NCBI GenBank assembly: GCA_910579105.1
Contig: CAJTRT010000016.1
Coordinates: forward strand, 1 to 50,318
Direction: 5' to 3'
Source: an uncultured Muribaculaceae bacterium
GTDB taxonomy: Bacteria > Bacteroidota > Bacteroidia > Bacteroidales > Muribaculaceae
Length of the DNA: 50,318 nucleotides
In this document: positions 24,111-32,670 of the stretch, piece by piece
Layout of the letters: every line of letters starts with the position of its first letter
Numbering within the stretch: position 1 is the stretch's first letter
The notes under the pieces: generated by a model
What the model saw: the letters and a program-made list of their open reading frames with translations, nothing else
What the model was told of the DNA's origin: nothing
Database searches by the model: none
Made by a program: the position numbers and the translations under genes

Positions 24111-25427
24111 TTATTTCAGCAGGGAGACGCGGACGCGGGTGTTTTTGAGTTTGTGGGGGGCGAGGAGCTCCAGCACTTTTCCGGCCTTGGCGCGGGGGAC
24201 GGCCACGATGGAGCTGTGGTCGTCAACGATGATCTTGCCGACCTCCTCTTTGGCGAGTTCGCCCTTTTGCATGACATACCCGGCGACATCCCCCTTGGAT
24301 ATGCGCTCCTTGCGTCCTGCGTTGATATAGATGGTGGCCACTTCCGAGCGGATGCCGTCCTCCGAGACTGCGCGGGGATGGTACTCGCGATTCCAGCTCA
24401 CATATTCCGGGATGCTTTCCTCCTCGTTGACGATAATGTATGCCGTTCCGTCGGCTCCCTGGCGGGCGGTGCGGCCGTTTCGGTGGGTCCAGCTCTCGGC
24501 TGTGGGAGGCAGGTGGTAGTGGATAACGTAGTTCACCGAATCGATGTCAAGGCCGCGCGAGCCGAGATCCGTGGAAACGAGCACAGGGGTCGTGCCGTTG
24601 TCGAGAAGGTCAACGGCCAGTTTGCGCTCGCGCTGCTCAAGCCCCCCGTGGTACAGTCCCACGGGGAAACCCTCCTCTTTCAGATGCCGGAAAACGCGCT
24701 CGGCGCTCTCGCGGTGGTTTACAAACACCACGGCCTTGCCGTCGGGCAGCGAACGCAGCAGTTCGTCGAGGGTGTCGAGCTTGTCCTTCGCCGGCGAGGG
24801 CACCATAACCGTCTGCAACCGGCTCCTGCCTCCCTGCCGGGTGAAGTCGGCAATCTCGGGCTTCCTTCCCATATCGAGGAAGTCGGGCATCTCGGCGAGG
24901 CGCGTCGCCGAGGTCAGGATAATCAGCTTAAGCCTCTTCATCTTCCCCACGATGCGCTTCATCTCGTCGTAGAATCCGAGTTCGAGCGATTTGTCGTATT
25001 CGTCGAGCACAAGAGCGCCGCAGTTGGCAAGGTCGAGGTTCCTGCGCAGCAGATGGTCGAGCAGACGCCCGGGGGTGGCCACGATGATGTCGGGGAGCGG
25101 CGAGAGGGATTTCACCTCTTCCGCCATGTTATGGCCACCGTAAAAGGCCACGGTCTTAAGCCCGGCCGCGACCGGGCGGATCACATCGGCAATCTGGATC
25201 ACCAGCTCGCGCGACGGGGCGATCACAACCGCCTGCACCGTCCTGCCGTCGGAGGTGCCGAGCGAGCGGAGCAGCCTGAGGGCGAACGCTGCCGTCTTGC
25301 CCGAGCCGGTGGGGGCGAGGAGGATGACGCGGTCAGCTGTCGATGAAGCCATTAACCGCTGCATATCGTTGAGCGTGGTGATGTTGTGGCGCTCGCGCAG
25401 GCGCTCTGTTATCAGTCTGGTATCCAT
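24111..25427 (-). CDS. DbpA-like DEAD-family RNA helicase with DEYD motif
   Basis: From the ATG at 25427 the protein has 438 residues; a TTG four codons upstream is possible but less likely. Core motifs are APTGSGKT, APSRELVIQI, ATPGRLLDH, DEYD in place of DEAD, TSAT, STDLGSRGLDI and HRNGRTARQG. Residues from about 365 form a DbpA-type RNA-binding domain (RKERISKGDVAGYVMQKGEL ... IIVDDHSSIVAVPRAKAGKV). In E. coli DbpA this domain directs the helicase to 23S rRNA hairpin 92. A role in large-subunit assembly is therefore likely. It is the last gene of the run pyrE-SRPBCC-lipoprotein-helicase. Confidence 0.9.
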   Translation of the reverse strand: MDTRLITERLRERHNITTLNDMQRLMASSTADRVILLAPTGSGKTAAFALRLLRSLGTSDGRTVQAVVIAPSRELVIQIADVIRPVAAGLKTVAFYGGHNMAEEVKSLSPLPDIIVATPGRLLDHLLRRNLDLANCGALVLDEYDKSLELGFYDEMKRIVGKMKRLKLIILTSATRLAEMPDFLDMGRKPEIADFTRQGGRSRLQTVMVPSPAKDKLDTLDELLRSLPDGKAVVFVNHRESAERVFRHLKEEGFPVGLYHGGLEQRERKLAVDLLDNGTTPVLVSTDLGSRGLDIDSVNYVIHYHLPPTAESWTHRNGRTARQGADGTAYIIVNEEESIPEYVSWNREYHPRAVSEDGIRSEVATIYINAGRKERISKGDVAGYVMQKGELAKEEVGKIIVDDHSSIVAVPRAKAGKVLELLAPHKLKNTRVRVSLLK

Positions 25428-25435
25428 AGGGAGGG

Positions 25436-25948
25436 TCAATTTACAATATAGCCGTGAAGCGGAGTGTCGTCGGTAGGTATCACGTTATAGCGGCGCAGCT
25501 CCAGCTCCTTTTCGGCGGCGGGACCGGAAACCGGCCTTCCGTAATTCTCAAACACGAAATAGCGGCTGCCGCAACGGGGGCAGACCGCCTCGTGGGTAGC
25601 CCCGTCGACGCACACTCTTACCGTCTGCGAGTTTTCAACAGGGCACGAGAGATCCATCGCGACGGGCTGCCCTGTCAACGCTACGGCGAGGAGCACCCCG
25701 CCATAGCCTGTCTCGCTGGTGGCGAGATACGGGAAATCATTCGGAAGCCGCTCGCTCTTGATGTAATAGTCATAGTCGAGCGGATTGGCGCCGGGGCCGT
25801 ACTGCTGCCATTCGTTCACTGTCGCGAAACGAAGGTAAACCGGTGCCGGCGGAGTGCGCACATGGTCGTTGGAGCCACAAGCGGCGACAGCCGCTGCCAT
25901 GATGGCCGCGGCTGTCGCTATGAGTATGTTTCGCAGAAGCCTGTTCAT
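25436..25948 (-). CDS. Rieske-like lipoprotein with lost His ligands
   Basis: The 170-residue protein has a lipoprotein signal (MNRLLRNILIATAAAIMAAA, lipobox VAAC, lipidation at C24). Its C-terminal 75 residues follow the Rieske [2Fe-2S] pattern: AMDLSCPVE (C102), then AVCPRCGSRYFVFENYGRPV (C123, C126), SGPA and a final strand LELRRYNV. In a true Rieske site the ligands are C-x-H and C-x2-H; here the first His is V104 and the second is C126, leaving three cysteines at the site. It may bind another metal or no cluster. The function is unknown. It lies between the SRPBCC gene and the DbpA-like helicase. Confidence 0.7.
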   Translation of the reverse strand: MNRLLRNILIATAAAIMAAAVAACGSNDHVRTPPAPVYLRFATVNEWQQYGPGANPLDYDYYIKSERLPNDFPYLATSETGYGGVLLAVALTGQPVAMDLSCPVENSQTVRVCVDGATHEAVCPRCGSRYFVFENYGRPVSGPAAEKELELRRYNVIPTDDTPLHGYIVN

Positions 25949-25979
25949 TATTCCGGTGCGGGATGCCCCGCACAGATAT

Positions 25980-26399
25980 TTAACGGGTGAGACCGCTGAT
26001 AAGTTCGCCGAATTTGTCGGCAGCCTTCTGCATGTACGGGCCCACCATCGGACGCAGCATCATGGGGATGTCAACGTCGATAACCGTCTCGACCTCCGTG
26101 CTGCTGTCGGAAAGTGGCTTAAGGTCGACTTTCATCGTCAGAGGCACGGGCGACGAGGTTGTGCCGAACACAATCTTCGACGGTGCCTGGCGCTCAATAA
26201 CCGAAAAGGCGATTTCACCAACCTGCGGCGTCACGATCTTGATCGAGTCGGCGGTGAACTCAACCTGGCCGATCTGCGCCCGCTGCTCTTCGGTAAGTGA
26301 TTCGAGAGCGCTTTGCAAGCGGGTCATGTCGGAAAAGCGGTCGAAGAGTTCCGCAGCCGGCTTTTCAACGACTGTGGGCTTGCTTTTGTATGTTGACAT
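25980..26399 (-). CDS. SRPBCC (START-like) family protein
   Basis: This 139-residue soluble protein has no signal peptide and the beta-alpha-beta pattern of the Bet v1/START-like fold. It opens KPTVVEKPAAELFDRFSDMTRL, continues through the strands IKIVTPQVGEIAFSVIERQAP and LTMKVDLKPLSDSSTEVET, and ends in a long helix (LRPMVGPYMQKAADKFGELI). The fold makes a hydrophobic pocket for lipids or polyketides, but the ligand is unknown. It starts 34 bases after pyrE and belongs to the same run. Confidence 0.82.
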   Translation of the reverse strand: MSTYKSKPTVVEKPAAELFDRFSDMTRLQSALESLTEEQRAQIGQVEFTADSIKIVTPQVGEIAFSVIERQAPSKIVFGTTSSPVPLTMKVDLKPLSDSSTEVETVIDVDIPMMLRPMVGPYMQKAADKFGELISGLTR

Positions 26400-26433
26400 T
26401 CAGTGAATGGATTTTTAAACGGTGGAGGGATGG

Positions 26434-27090
26434 TCAGAGGTCACGCTTTGAGCTGGAATCAGGCACCCAGTTGCCGGGATCCTCGCGCCAGAGCTGGAGT
26501 GTGTCGAGGTCGCTTTCGCGTATGAAGCCGGTCTCGAGCGCGGTTTTGAGCATAGCGTCGTAGTTCGAAAGGGTCATCAGCTTGACGTTCGCTGCTTTGA
26601 AGGCGGCGGCAGCATCGGGGAAGCCGTAGGTGAACATAGCCACCATGCCAACCACGTCGGCACCGGCCATACGCACGGCCTCGACTGCCTTCAGACTGCT
26701 CTTGCCGGTGGAAATCAGGTCCTCGATGACGATGACTTTCTGGCCGGGAGCGAGGTGACCCTCGATCAGGTTTTCCAGCCCGTGGTCTTTCGGAGCAGAG
26801 CGCACATAGATGTACGGCAGCCCGAGAGCGTCGGCTACGAGGGCTCCCTGGGCGATAGCCCCGGTGGCTACCCCGGCAATCACGTCGGGCATCGGGTAGT
26901 TCTCGAGGATGAGACGCGTAAGCTCGGTTTTGATGAAGGTGCGCACCTGCGGATAGGAAAGCGTCTTGCGGTTATCGGTGTATATGGGCGAGTTCCACCC
27001 CGAAGCCCAGCGGAACGGCATGTCGGGCTGAAGTTTGATCGCACTGATTTTCAGAAGCTTTTCTGCGAGGAGTTGCTCGAGTTTTTTCAT
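26434..27090 (-). CDS. pyrE: Orotate phosphoribosyltransferase
   Basis: The 218-residue protein shows the PRPP-binding loop VIVIEDLISTGKSSLKAVEA and the family N-terminus FRWASGWNSPIYTDNRKTLS. It joins orotate and PRPP to give OMP in pyrimidine synthesis. The AKAP-type central segment VAGVATGAIAQGALVADALG is also present. It leads a minus-strand run of four genes and has a good promoter at 27159-27189. Confidence 0.96.
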   Translation of the reverse strand: MKKLEQLLAEKLLKISAIKLQPDMPFRWASGWNSPIYTDNRKTLSYPQVRTFIKTELTRLILENYPMPDVIAGVATGAIAQGALVADALGLPYIYVRSAPKDHGLENLIEGHLAPGQKVIVIEDLISTGKSSLKAVEAVRMAGADVVGMVAMFTYGFPDAAAAFKAANVKLMTLSNYDAMLKTALETGFIRESDLDTLQLWREDPGNWVPDSSSKRDL

Positions 27091-27158
27091 AAATGGTTGG
27101 AAGTGTATGGGGTATGTTGGCTTTAAGACGCGAAAATACTCACTTTCGGCCTATATCC

Positions 27159-27189
27159 CAAACGTAGGATGTGAAAAGTTCGTTACAAA
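27159..27189 (-). promoter_or_regulatory. Promoter of the pyrE run
   Basis: On the minus strand TTTG (27189-27186), a 19-base spacer and TACGTTTG (27166-27159) match the Bacteroidota consensus exactly. The RNA would start near 27152, leaving a leader of about 60 bases to the pyrE ATG. The -33 and -7 boxes lie in the 27091-27240 gap after rpiB. Confidence 0.7.
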
Positions 27190-27240
27190 CCGGCAAAGCG
27201 CCCTTTTTACCGGAACAACCCATACGGACAGCCTGTCGAC

Positions 27241-27681
27241 TTACCTGACGGGAATCTTGTCGATACGGCGCTGGTGGCGACCACCCTCGAATTCGGTGTT
27301 GAGATAGGTGTTGACTATTTCCAGGGCCACTTCCGGCTCGATGAAGCGCGCCGGGAGCACCAGCACGTTGGCGTCGTTATGGCGGCGGGCGAGCGAAGCC
27401 AGCTCCGGAAGCCAGCAGAGGGCGGCACGGATTCCCTGGTGCTTGTTGAGGGTCATGGCGATGCCGTTGCCAGAGCCGCAGAGGGCGATGCCGCGGCCAC
27501 ATTCCCCGCTTTCGACCGCGAGCGCGGCCGGATGGGCGTAGTCGGGATAGTCGCACGACTCGGTGCTGTGCGTTCCGAAGTCTTCAAACTCAATCCCGTT
27601 GGCCTCGAGGTATCCCTTGATCATCTCCTTCTTCTCGTAGCCGGCGTGGTCGCTGCAAAGAGCTATTTTTCGCTTATCCAT
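27241..27681 (-). CDS. rpiB: Ribose 5-phosphate isomerase B
   Basis: The protein starts MDKRKIALCSDHAGYEKKEM at the ATG at 27681 and has 146 residues, the usual RpiB/LacAB size; a longer frame from 27846 runs into the upstream gene and is not used. Active-site parts are SDHAGY, the anion hole CGSGNGIAMTLNK (with the catalytic Cys of the family) and the Arg/His in HQGIRAALC and RRHNDANVLVLPAR. It interconverts ribose 5-phosphate and ribulose 5-phosphate in the pentose phosphate pathway. It is the last gene of the DUF4199-GT2-DUF6452-DUF6048-rpiB run. Confidence 0.95.
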   Translation of the reverse strand: MDKRKIALCSDHAGYEKKEMIKGYLEANGIEFEDFGTHSTESCDYPDYAHPAALAVESGECGRGIALCGSGNGIAMTLNKHQGIRAALCWLPELASLARRHNDANVLVLPARFIEPEVALEIVNTYLNTEFEGGRHQRRIDKIPVR

Positions 27682-27709
27682 TTTTTTATGTTGAGGGTTT
27701 TGTAAGCTG

Positions 27710-28612
27710 TTATTTCTCAGGCACCGCCTCGGTCTTGTTGCCCTGGTATCCCTCCTTACCGAGAGGGAAAGTATAGTAGACGGAGAAGGCGGCTCCGAGG
27801 TGGCCGTTCGACGTGCCGTAGCCGGGAATGTACCAAGGGTTGCCACCCGGCTGCTTCGTCTGCTTCAATATTCCCCGGTAGCTGATTTCCCAGCCGAGCG
27901 ACAACTGCCTGAATACCTTCACGCGCAATCCGAAAAGCACCTTTATGTGGTGCACCGTCGAGCGCTGTTCCGGGAAATCAACCTTGGCGGTCTCCTCCCA
28001 GTACGGGAGATCGATCGTCACGTCGGTAAGCCTGTACTTGAAATGCGACAAGCCGTATCTTAGTCCGGCATACACCGAGTAGTCGGGGTTTGAATTGTAT
28101 AGAAAGTTATAATTGGCACCGATGCGGAAGTACGGGGTCAAGCCCACCTTATAGGTATAATTGTTGTCGTCGGGCGTGTAATCGGCGTTGCCGACACCGG
28201 CCTCCAGCACGGCTATGTAGCGGTTGTGGAAGTTAAACTCGGCCGAGAAGTCCACAAGGCCGTATTTCTGCCCGATGGCGCGCATAAACGGGTCCCACAG
28301 GTTCACGCCGACTGTTGCCGAATAAACAAGCGGCTGGATCATCTTCGGTACTTTCGCCGTGTCGGGGAGCATCATAAGTGAATCGGGCACCTCCCGGCCG
28401 TTTATGGTGTCGACCATGATCTTCCGGCCGTTCTCGTCGGTGATCTCGACAAATCCGGAGCGGTCGACCGAATCGCCGGGAATCTTGTTCTCGTTGACGC
28501 CCGTTATTCCCTGCGAGGCGGCTGTCACCGGGGTAACCCTGCGCTGCGCGCTAACGCCCAGAATGGCCGCGATGGCGACCACCGCTGCCGGAAGCAGGCG
28601 CAGACCGTTCAT
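27710..28612 (-). CDS. DUF6048-type outer-membrane protein
   Basis: The 300-residue protein starts with a signal peptide (MNGLRLLPAAVVAIAAILGV, cleaved near SAQ). After a soluble stretch of about 90 residues come alternating beta strands (YSVYAGLRYGLSHFKYRL, HHIKVLFGLRVKVFRQLSLG, GHLGAAFSVYYTFPLG) that look like a small outer-membrane barrel. It resembles the DUF6048 family of Bacteroidota, which has no known function. Its start overlaps the DUF6452-like gene by four bases (ATGA), so the two are likely a functional pair. Confidence 0.75.
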   Translation of the reverse strand: MNGLRLLPAAVVAIAAILGVSAQRRVTPVTAASQGITGVNENKIPGDSVDRSGFVEITDENGRKIMVDTINGREVPDSLMMLPDTAKVPKMIQPLVYSATVGVNLWDPFMRAIGQKYGLVDFSAEFNFHNRYIAVLEAGVGNADYTPDDNNYTYKVGLTPYFRIGANYNFLYNSNPDYSVYAGLRYGLSHFKYRLTDVTIDLPYWEETAKVDFPEQRSTVHHIKVLFGLRVKVFRQLSLGWEISYRGILKQTKQPGGNPWYIPGYGTSNGHLGAAFSVYYTFPLGKEGYQGNKTEAVPEK

Positions 28613-29265
28613 CGCCCACCCCCTTTCCCGCGGCGGGCGGCTTTCGACAGTTCGATCTCACCGAAACGGTCGGGGTCGTCAGGCACCTCGAGAATGCCGT
28701 TGTCGGGTCCCTCGCCGAGGTTGCCGACGCGGAAGAACACCTTGAACCGCTCGCGCTCGACATTGGTGATCACAGAATCCGACACTGCCACAGAATCAAT
28801 CAGATGGCGGGTATACACCACCTTCCGCACCATATAGCGGTACATAGCCCCGCACTCCTCCGAGGCGAAATACGGCTCTGAATCGTAGGTGAAAGTTATG
28901 GTGTCGTTGAAAACAGGTTTGTCAAGCCCCTGCGACTTATAATTGTAGTGGAAGAAGAAAGCGGTCTGTTCTGAATGGTAGCGGAACGGCAGGTAAAGCG
29001 AGCCGACCCGCTGCCCGGAGGCAACGAGAAGGGAGTCATCCGGGGCTCCAACCCCACCTATATCCAGCGAGTCGAGAGCGATGGCTTCCTCGCGGAGTTT
29101 CCCGCCGTCGTCGGTGGTGACCGCGTAGAAGCCCATCAGCGGCAGAGCGTTGTGGTTGTCGGTACACCCCTGGCTGTTGCACGCGGGGAGAAGCGCCGAC
29201 AACGACAGCGCCGCGACGGCGACCGGAAGGACGCGGCGAGCCTTATATTTCTTCTCGGATCTCAT
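28609..29265 (-). CDS. DUF6452-type lipoprotein
   Basis: The 218-residue protein has a lipoprotein signal (RRVLPVAVAALSLSALLPAC, lipidation at Cys). The mature part is beta-rich, with QTAFFFHYNYKSQGLDKPVF and ITFTYDSEPYFASEECGAMY, and is consistent with the DUF6452 family. The function is unknown. The start overlaps the end of the GT2 gene by 23 bases and its stop overlaps the DUF6048 gene by four, so all three are translated from one message. Partnering a barrel protein suggests a periplasmic or outer-membrane role. Confidence 0.72.
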   Translation of the reverse strand: MRSEKKYKARRVLPVAVAALSLSALLPACNSQGCTDNHNALPLMGFYAVTTDDGGKLREEAIALDSLDIGGVGAPDDSLLVASGQRVGSLYLPFRYHSEQTAFFFHYNYKSQGLDKPVFNDTITFTYDSEPYFASEECGAMYRYMVRKVVYTRHLIDSVAVSDSVITNVERERFKVFFRVGNLGEGPDNGILEVPDDPDRFGEIELSKAARRGKGGGR

Positions 29266-30193
29266 ATTCGTTGCGCCGCGGCGAGTTCCTCACCACGAGT
29301 TCCCCGACGAATCCCGCCAGGAAGAGCTGTGTGCCCAGCACCATCATGGTCAGGGCTATGTAGAAATACGGGGAATTCGTCACGAGCGTGTAAGGATCGC
29401 CGTGGTGCATGGCCCACAGCTTCCCAAAGCCCACGACCATCACCGCCACCAGGCCGATGAGGAACATCAGCGAGCCGAGCAGTCCGAAGAGGTGCATGGG
29501 CTTGGCCCCGAACTTGCCGGTGAACCACAGCGTGCCGAGGTCGAGGTAGCCGTTCACAAAACGGTCGAGGCCGAACTTCGTCTTGCCGAACTTGCGGGCC
29601 TGGTGCTTGACGACCTTTTCCCCGATTTTACCGAACCCGGCGTTTTTCGCCAGATATGGAATATAGCGGTGCATGTCGCCGTAGACCTCGATATGCTTCA
29701 CGACGCTCTTGCGGTAGGCTTTCAGACCGCAGTTGAAGTCATGCAGGTTGCGGATTCCGCTGACGCGGCGGGCCGTCGCGTTGAACAGCTTTGTGGGAAT
29801 CGTCTTCGACAGCGGGTCGTAACGCTTCTGCTTCCAGCCGCTCACGAGGTCGTAGCCCTCCTCCTTGATCATGCGGTAAAGCTCGGGAATCTCGTCGGGA
29901 GAATCCTGGAGGTCGGCGTCCATAGTGATAACAACGTCGCCCTGGGCCTTGCGGAAGCCGGTATTCAGAGCCGGCGACTTGCCGTAGTTGCGTCGGAAGG
30001 CTACCCCCTTCACCGCCGGGTTGGCCGCGGCCAGCGAGCGTATCACCTCCCATGATCCATCGGTCGAGCCGTCGTTGACGTAGATCACCTCGTAGGTAAA
30101 CCCGTTGGCCCGCATGACGCGCTCTATCCAGGCCTGGAGCTCGGGTAGCGACTCCGCCTCGTTGTACAAGGGTACGACTATCGAAATATCCAT
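29243..30193 (-). CDS. GT2 glycosyltransferase, polyprenyl-phosphate sugar synthase type
   Basis: The 316-residue protein opens ISIVVPLYNEAESLPEL and has the nucleotide-sugar DxD region VITMDADLQDSPDEIPELY. The acceptor motif SGWKQKRYDPLSKT and the YRKSVVKHIEVYGDMHRYIP segment are typical of DPM1/ArnC/GtrB-like enzymes, which put a sugar on undecaprenyl phosphate. Two C-terminal membrane helices (about residues 230-260 and 270-295) anchor it. Which sugar and which glycan is not evident. It lies 39 bases after DUF4199 and overlaps the DUF6452 gene. Confidence 0.9.
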   Translation of the reverse strand: MDISIVVPLYNEAESLPELQAWIERVMRANGFTYEVIYVNDGSTDGSWEVIRSLAAANPAVKGVAFRRNYGKSPALNTGFRKAQGDVVITMDADLQDSPDEIPELYRMIKEEGYDLVSGWKQKRYDPLSKTIPTKLFNATARRVSGIRNLHDFNCGLKAYRKSVVKHIEVYGDMHRYIPYLAKNAGFGKIGEKVVKHQARKFGKTKFGLDRFVNGYLDLGTLWFTGKFGAKPMHLFGLLGSLMFLIGLVAVMVVGFGKLWAMHHGDPYTLVTNSPYFYIALTMMVLGTQLFLAGFVGELVVRNSPRRNEYEIREEI

Positions 30194-30232
30194 CTCTCTT
30201 TATTCAGTTTCATCAATAAGCCCGGGAGCGCG

Positions 30233-30781
30233 TCACATGCCGCCGCTCACCGGAACCCGCTTTATGCGGGCGAGCGCTCCGACAACCATGGAGAGCAGCG
30301 AGCCGCTGAACATTACCGACCACATCTCTCCGATGACGATCACCGCCGGGCGCGGGTAGGCGTTCTTGTCAATCACTGTCTGCAGCTCGTCGGCCAGCGC
30401 TCCGGCACCCTCGTCGCCCGTCTGCCGGTAAAAGTCCGCGAGGTACTCGAACACCATCGCCACAAAGCCGGGATTGACGTAACGCAGGTAGACAAACGCT
30501 ATCGCCCCGAAAATCAGCGACGCGCAGGCGAACATCACTATTCCCTGCATCCACAGAGCCGAGAACACCGTCATACCGTGCGCGGCCACATGGGTGCGCC
30601 GCAGGAAGAAATACGTCAGGAACGGCACGCCGAGAGCCGCCGCGAAACCGGGGATGCTCAGCACCGGCACCGCCACCGAGCCTCCGATGAGCGCCACCGC
30701 GGCAGTGATGTACAGCCCCATCCAGAGGCCGTCGTCGGCCCCGCGGGCGTAGATTGTTTTCGGTTTGGGTTCCTGTCTCAT
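30233..30781 (-). CDS. DUF4199 family membrane protein
   Basis: The 182-residue protein has four hydrophobic helices (about residues 20-45, 47-62, 72-105 and 148-172) with a charged loop of about 40 residues before the last one. Helix placement and the GLYITAAVALIGG / LWMQGIVMFACASLIFGAI segments fit DUF4199, a family common in Bacteroidota and often beside a GT2 glycosyltransferase, as here. The function is unknown. A TAATTTTG box on the minus strand (30826-30819) may start the five-gene run. Confidence 0.78.
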   Translation of the reverse strand: MRQEPKPKTIYARGADDGLWMGLYITAAVALIGGSVAVPVLSIPGFAAALGVPFLTYFFLRRTHVAAHGMTVFSALWMQGIVMFACASLIFGAIAFVYLRYVNPGFVAMVFEYLADFYRQTGDEGAGALADELQTVIDKNAYPRPAVIVIGEMWSVMFSGSLLSMVVGALARIKRVPVSGGM

Positions 30782-30847
30782 ATATCGTGACGCGCCGGCG
30801 GAGGGCGCTAAGTTTTGGCAAAATTACGAAATTTCCCCGTAATTCGA

Positions 30848-30878
30848 TTGGCGGTCAGAGGAAATGTTTGTAAATTTG
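30848..30878 (+). promoter_or_regulatory. Promoter of the endonuclease I gene
   Basis: TTG (30848-30850), a 20-base spacer and TAAATTTG (30871-30878) are followed by the gene about 70 bases on. The promoter overlaps the region that would hold the divergent DUF4199 promoter. Confidence 0.6.
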
Positions 30879-30951
30879 TCAGCTTCCCCCGCCTCGCGGC
30901 GCCAAGGAGGAGCCTCACACAGTCATTAACAACATTTCTTACTCACCGCAT

Positions 30952-32496
30952 ATGAAGATATCAGGAAAAACAATATTGTTGGCAATCGCCGGCACAGCAG
31001 CGGCATTCCAGGCCGCGGCAGTCATCGACCTTGACTATTACAGCCGCCTGCAAGGGCTCAAAGGCGCGTCGCTCAAAACCGCCGTTCACGAGATACTCAC
31101 CGAGAACGTGAGCATGCTCGACTACGGCAGCGGCAAGAACGCCACCTGGTGGGGGTTCTATGTGACCGACCAGTGCGACGACGGCTCGGCCCGCGACCGC
31201 TACTCCAACGACGTCCGATATTTCGGCGACCGCGGATACGCCCCCTCCGGCATGAACATCGAACACTCGTTCCCCAAAAGCTGGTGGGGAGGTTCGGAGA
31301 ACAATGCCTACAAGGACCTGTTCAACCTCATGCCATCTGAAATAAAGATCAACTCCACCAAGAGCAACTACCCGATGGGGATAGTGCTAAGGACGACCCC
31401 CAGCGGCGACAACGGCTGCACGCGCGTCGGCTCGGGCGACGACGGCAACAACTACTGGGAGCCCGCCGACAAGTGGAAGGGAGACTTCGCCCGAAGCTAT
31501 ATGTACATGGCCACGGCCTACCAGGACTTCACCTGGACAAACAACCAGGGAAAGATCATACTGACCACCGGAGCCTACCCCACACTGCAATCCTGGGCCT
31601 CCGAGCTGTACATCCAATGGGCCAAGCAGGATCCGGTGGACCAGATAGAGACCCGGCGCAACGACGACGTCGAAACCTTCCAGCGCAACCGCAACCCGTT
31701 CGTCGACTTCCCCAACCTCATGGAATACATATGGGGCGACTCTATCGGCCAGTCCTTCAACGTGAAGACCACCGTCAAGAGCGCGGCCTTCGTCGGCGGA
31801 TCGTCGATCGGCGACGGCCCCGCCACAGGCACCATCGAAGAGCTGTATGCCAGCACATTCATCGGCGAGAACGGGGGCTGCACGGAGCAGATCGACATAA
31901 AGCCCGCCAACCGCGCCCACGTCTGGACCCTCGACCCGCAATACGGATGGAAAGCCACTGCGACATCCGGCACAAGCGACAATCTCATAAAGGAAGCCGC
32001 CGACGCCACTCTCCTGACACCCGAGATCAACCTCGCCGGCTACGCCGACCCCGTGATCAAGTTTGACCACGCCTGCAAATACGCGGCCGACCCTTCGGCA
32101 GTCCTCAGCATAGTGGTGAAAGCCGCAGGAGAACCCGACTACGTTATTCCGGCACAGAAAATCATTTGGCCCAAAGGCACCAGCTGGACCTTTACCCGCG
32201 ACGTGAAAGTCGCCCTCCCCGACTTCGCGGGAAAGAAAATCCGCATAGGATTCCGTTACACCTCCACCGCGGAGGAAGCATGCACATGGGAAATCCAGAA
32301 CTTCTCGCTGTCGGCCCGCATGTCAATGTCGGTCATCGATGACCTCATAAACGACAACCTCGCCAACGAGGCCGACGACGCCAACGCCCCGGCCGAATAC
32401 TACTCGCTCGACGGCCGCCGCGTAGACCCCGCCACCACCCGCGGCATCGTGATACTCCGCCGAGGCTCCCGCGCCACCAAAGTGATCCTCCGCTGA
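30952..32496 (+). CDS. Secreted endonuclease I with choice-of-anchor-J and T9SS-type C-terminus
   Basis: The 514-residue protein has a signal peptide (MKISGKTILLAIAGTAAAFQ). Its endonuclease I (EndA/NucM-like) domain covers about residues 25-260. The active-site region MNIEHSFPKSWWGG has the likely catalytic H105, followed by AYKDLFNLMPSEIKINSTKS with metal-binding Asn. A choice-of-anchor-J domain (about 295-455; ends GFRYTSTAEEACTWEIQNFS) closely resembles those of the two lipoproteins at 8.7-12.3 kb. The last 40 residues (YYSLDGRRV ... GIVILRRGSRATKVILR) are a T9SS type A-like sorting signal. It should cut DNA or RNA at the cell surface or outside. It is transcribed alone. Confidence 0.9.
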   Translation: MKISGKTILLAIAGTAAAFQAAAVIDLDYYSRLQGLKGASLKTAVHEILTENVSMLDYGSGKNATWWGFYVTDQCDDGSARDRYSNDVRYFGDRGYAPSGMNIEHSFPKSWWGGSENNAYKDLFNLMPSEIKINSTKSNYPMGIVLRTTPSGDNGCTRVGSGDDGNNYWEPADKWKGDFARSYMYMATAYQDFTWTNNQGKIILTTGAYPTLQSWASELYIQWAKQDPVDQIETRRNDDVETFQRNRNPFVDFPNLMEYIWGDSIGQSFNVKTTVKSAAFVGGSSIGDGPATGTIEELYASTFIGENGGCTEQIDIKPANRAHVWTLDPQYGWKATATSGTSDNLIKEAADATLLTPEINLAGYADPVIKFDHACKYAADPSAVLSIVVKAAGEPDYVIPAQKIIWPKGTSWTFTRDVKVALPDFAGKKIRIGFRYTSTAEEACTWEIQNFSLSARMSMSVIDDLINDNLANEADDANAPAEYYSLDGRRVDPATTRGIVILRRGSRATKVILR

Positions 32497-32522
32497 AATC
32501 ACCGAGCTACCAGCCGACATAC

Positions 32523-32566
32523 AAACGTAGGGACGTGCCTTTGGCCAAAGGCACGTCCCTACGTTT
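32523..32566. repeat. Perfect 44-base palindrome of the GTAGGGAC family
   Basis: The left half 32523-32544 is the exact reverse complement of the right half 32545-32566. Its halves carry GTAGGGACGTGCCTTTGG and its inverse, so both family arms meet with no spacer. It lies 26 bases after the endonuclease stop codon and is followed by TTTTGG, so it could also work as a terminator. Confidence 0.8.
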
Positions 32567-32670
32567 TGGATACGCGCTTTCCGATGTCATACAAACCCAT
32601 TAAACCAAACTATAATTAAATGTGGTAATGATGGGGGATTGAAAAAATCCGAAAAACTAAGCCGCATCAG

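Noticed and set aside
27682..27846. Upstream extension of the RpiB frame
   Set aside because: It overlaps the DUF6048 gene, and homology to RpiB starts exactly at the ATG at 27681.
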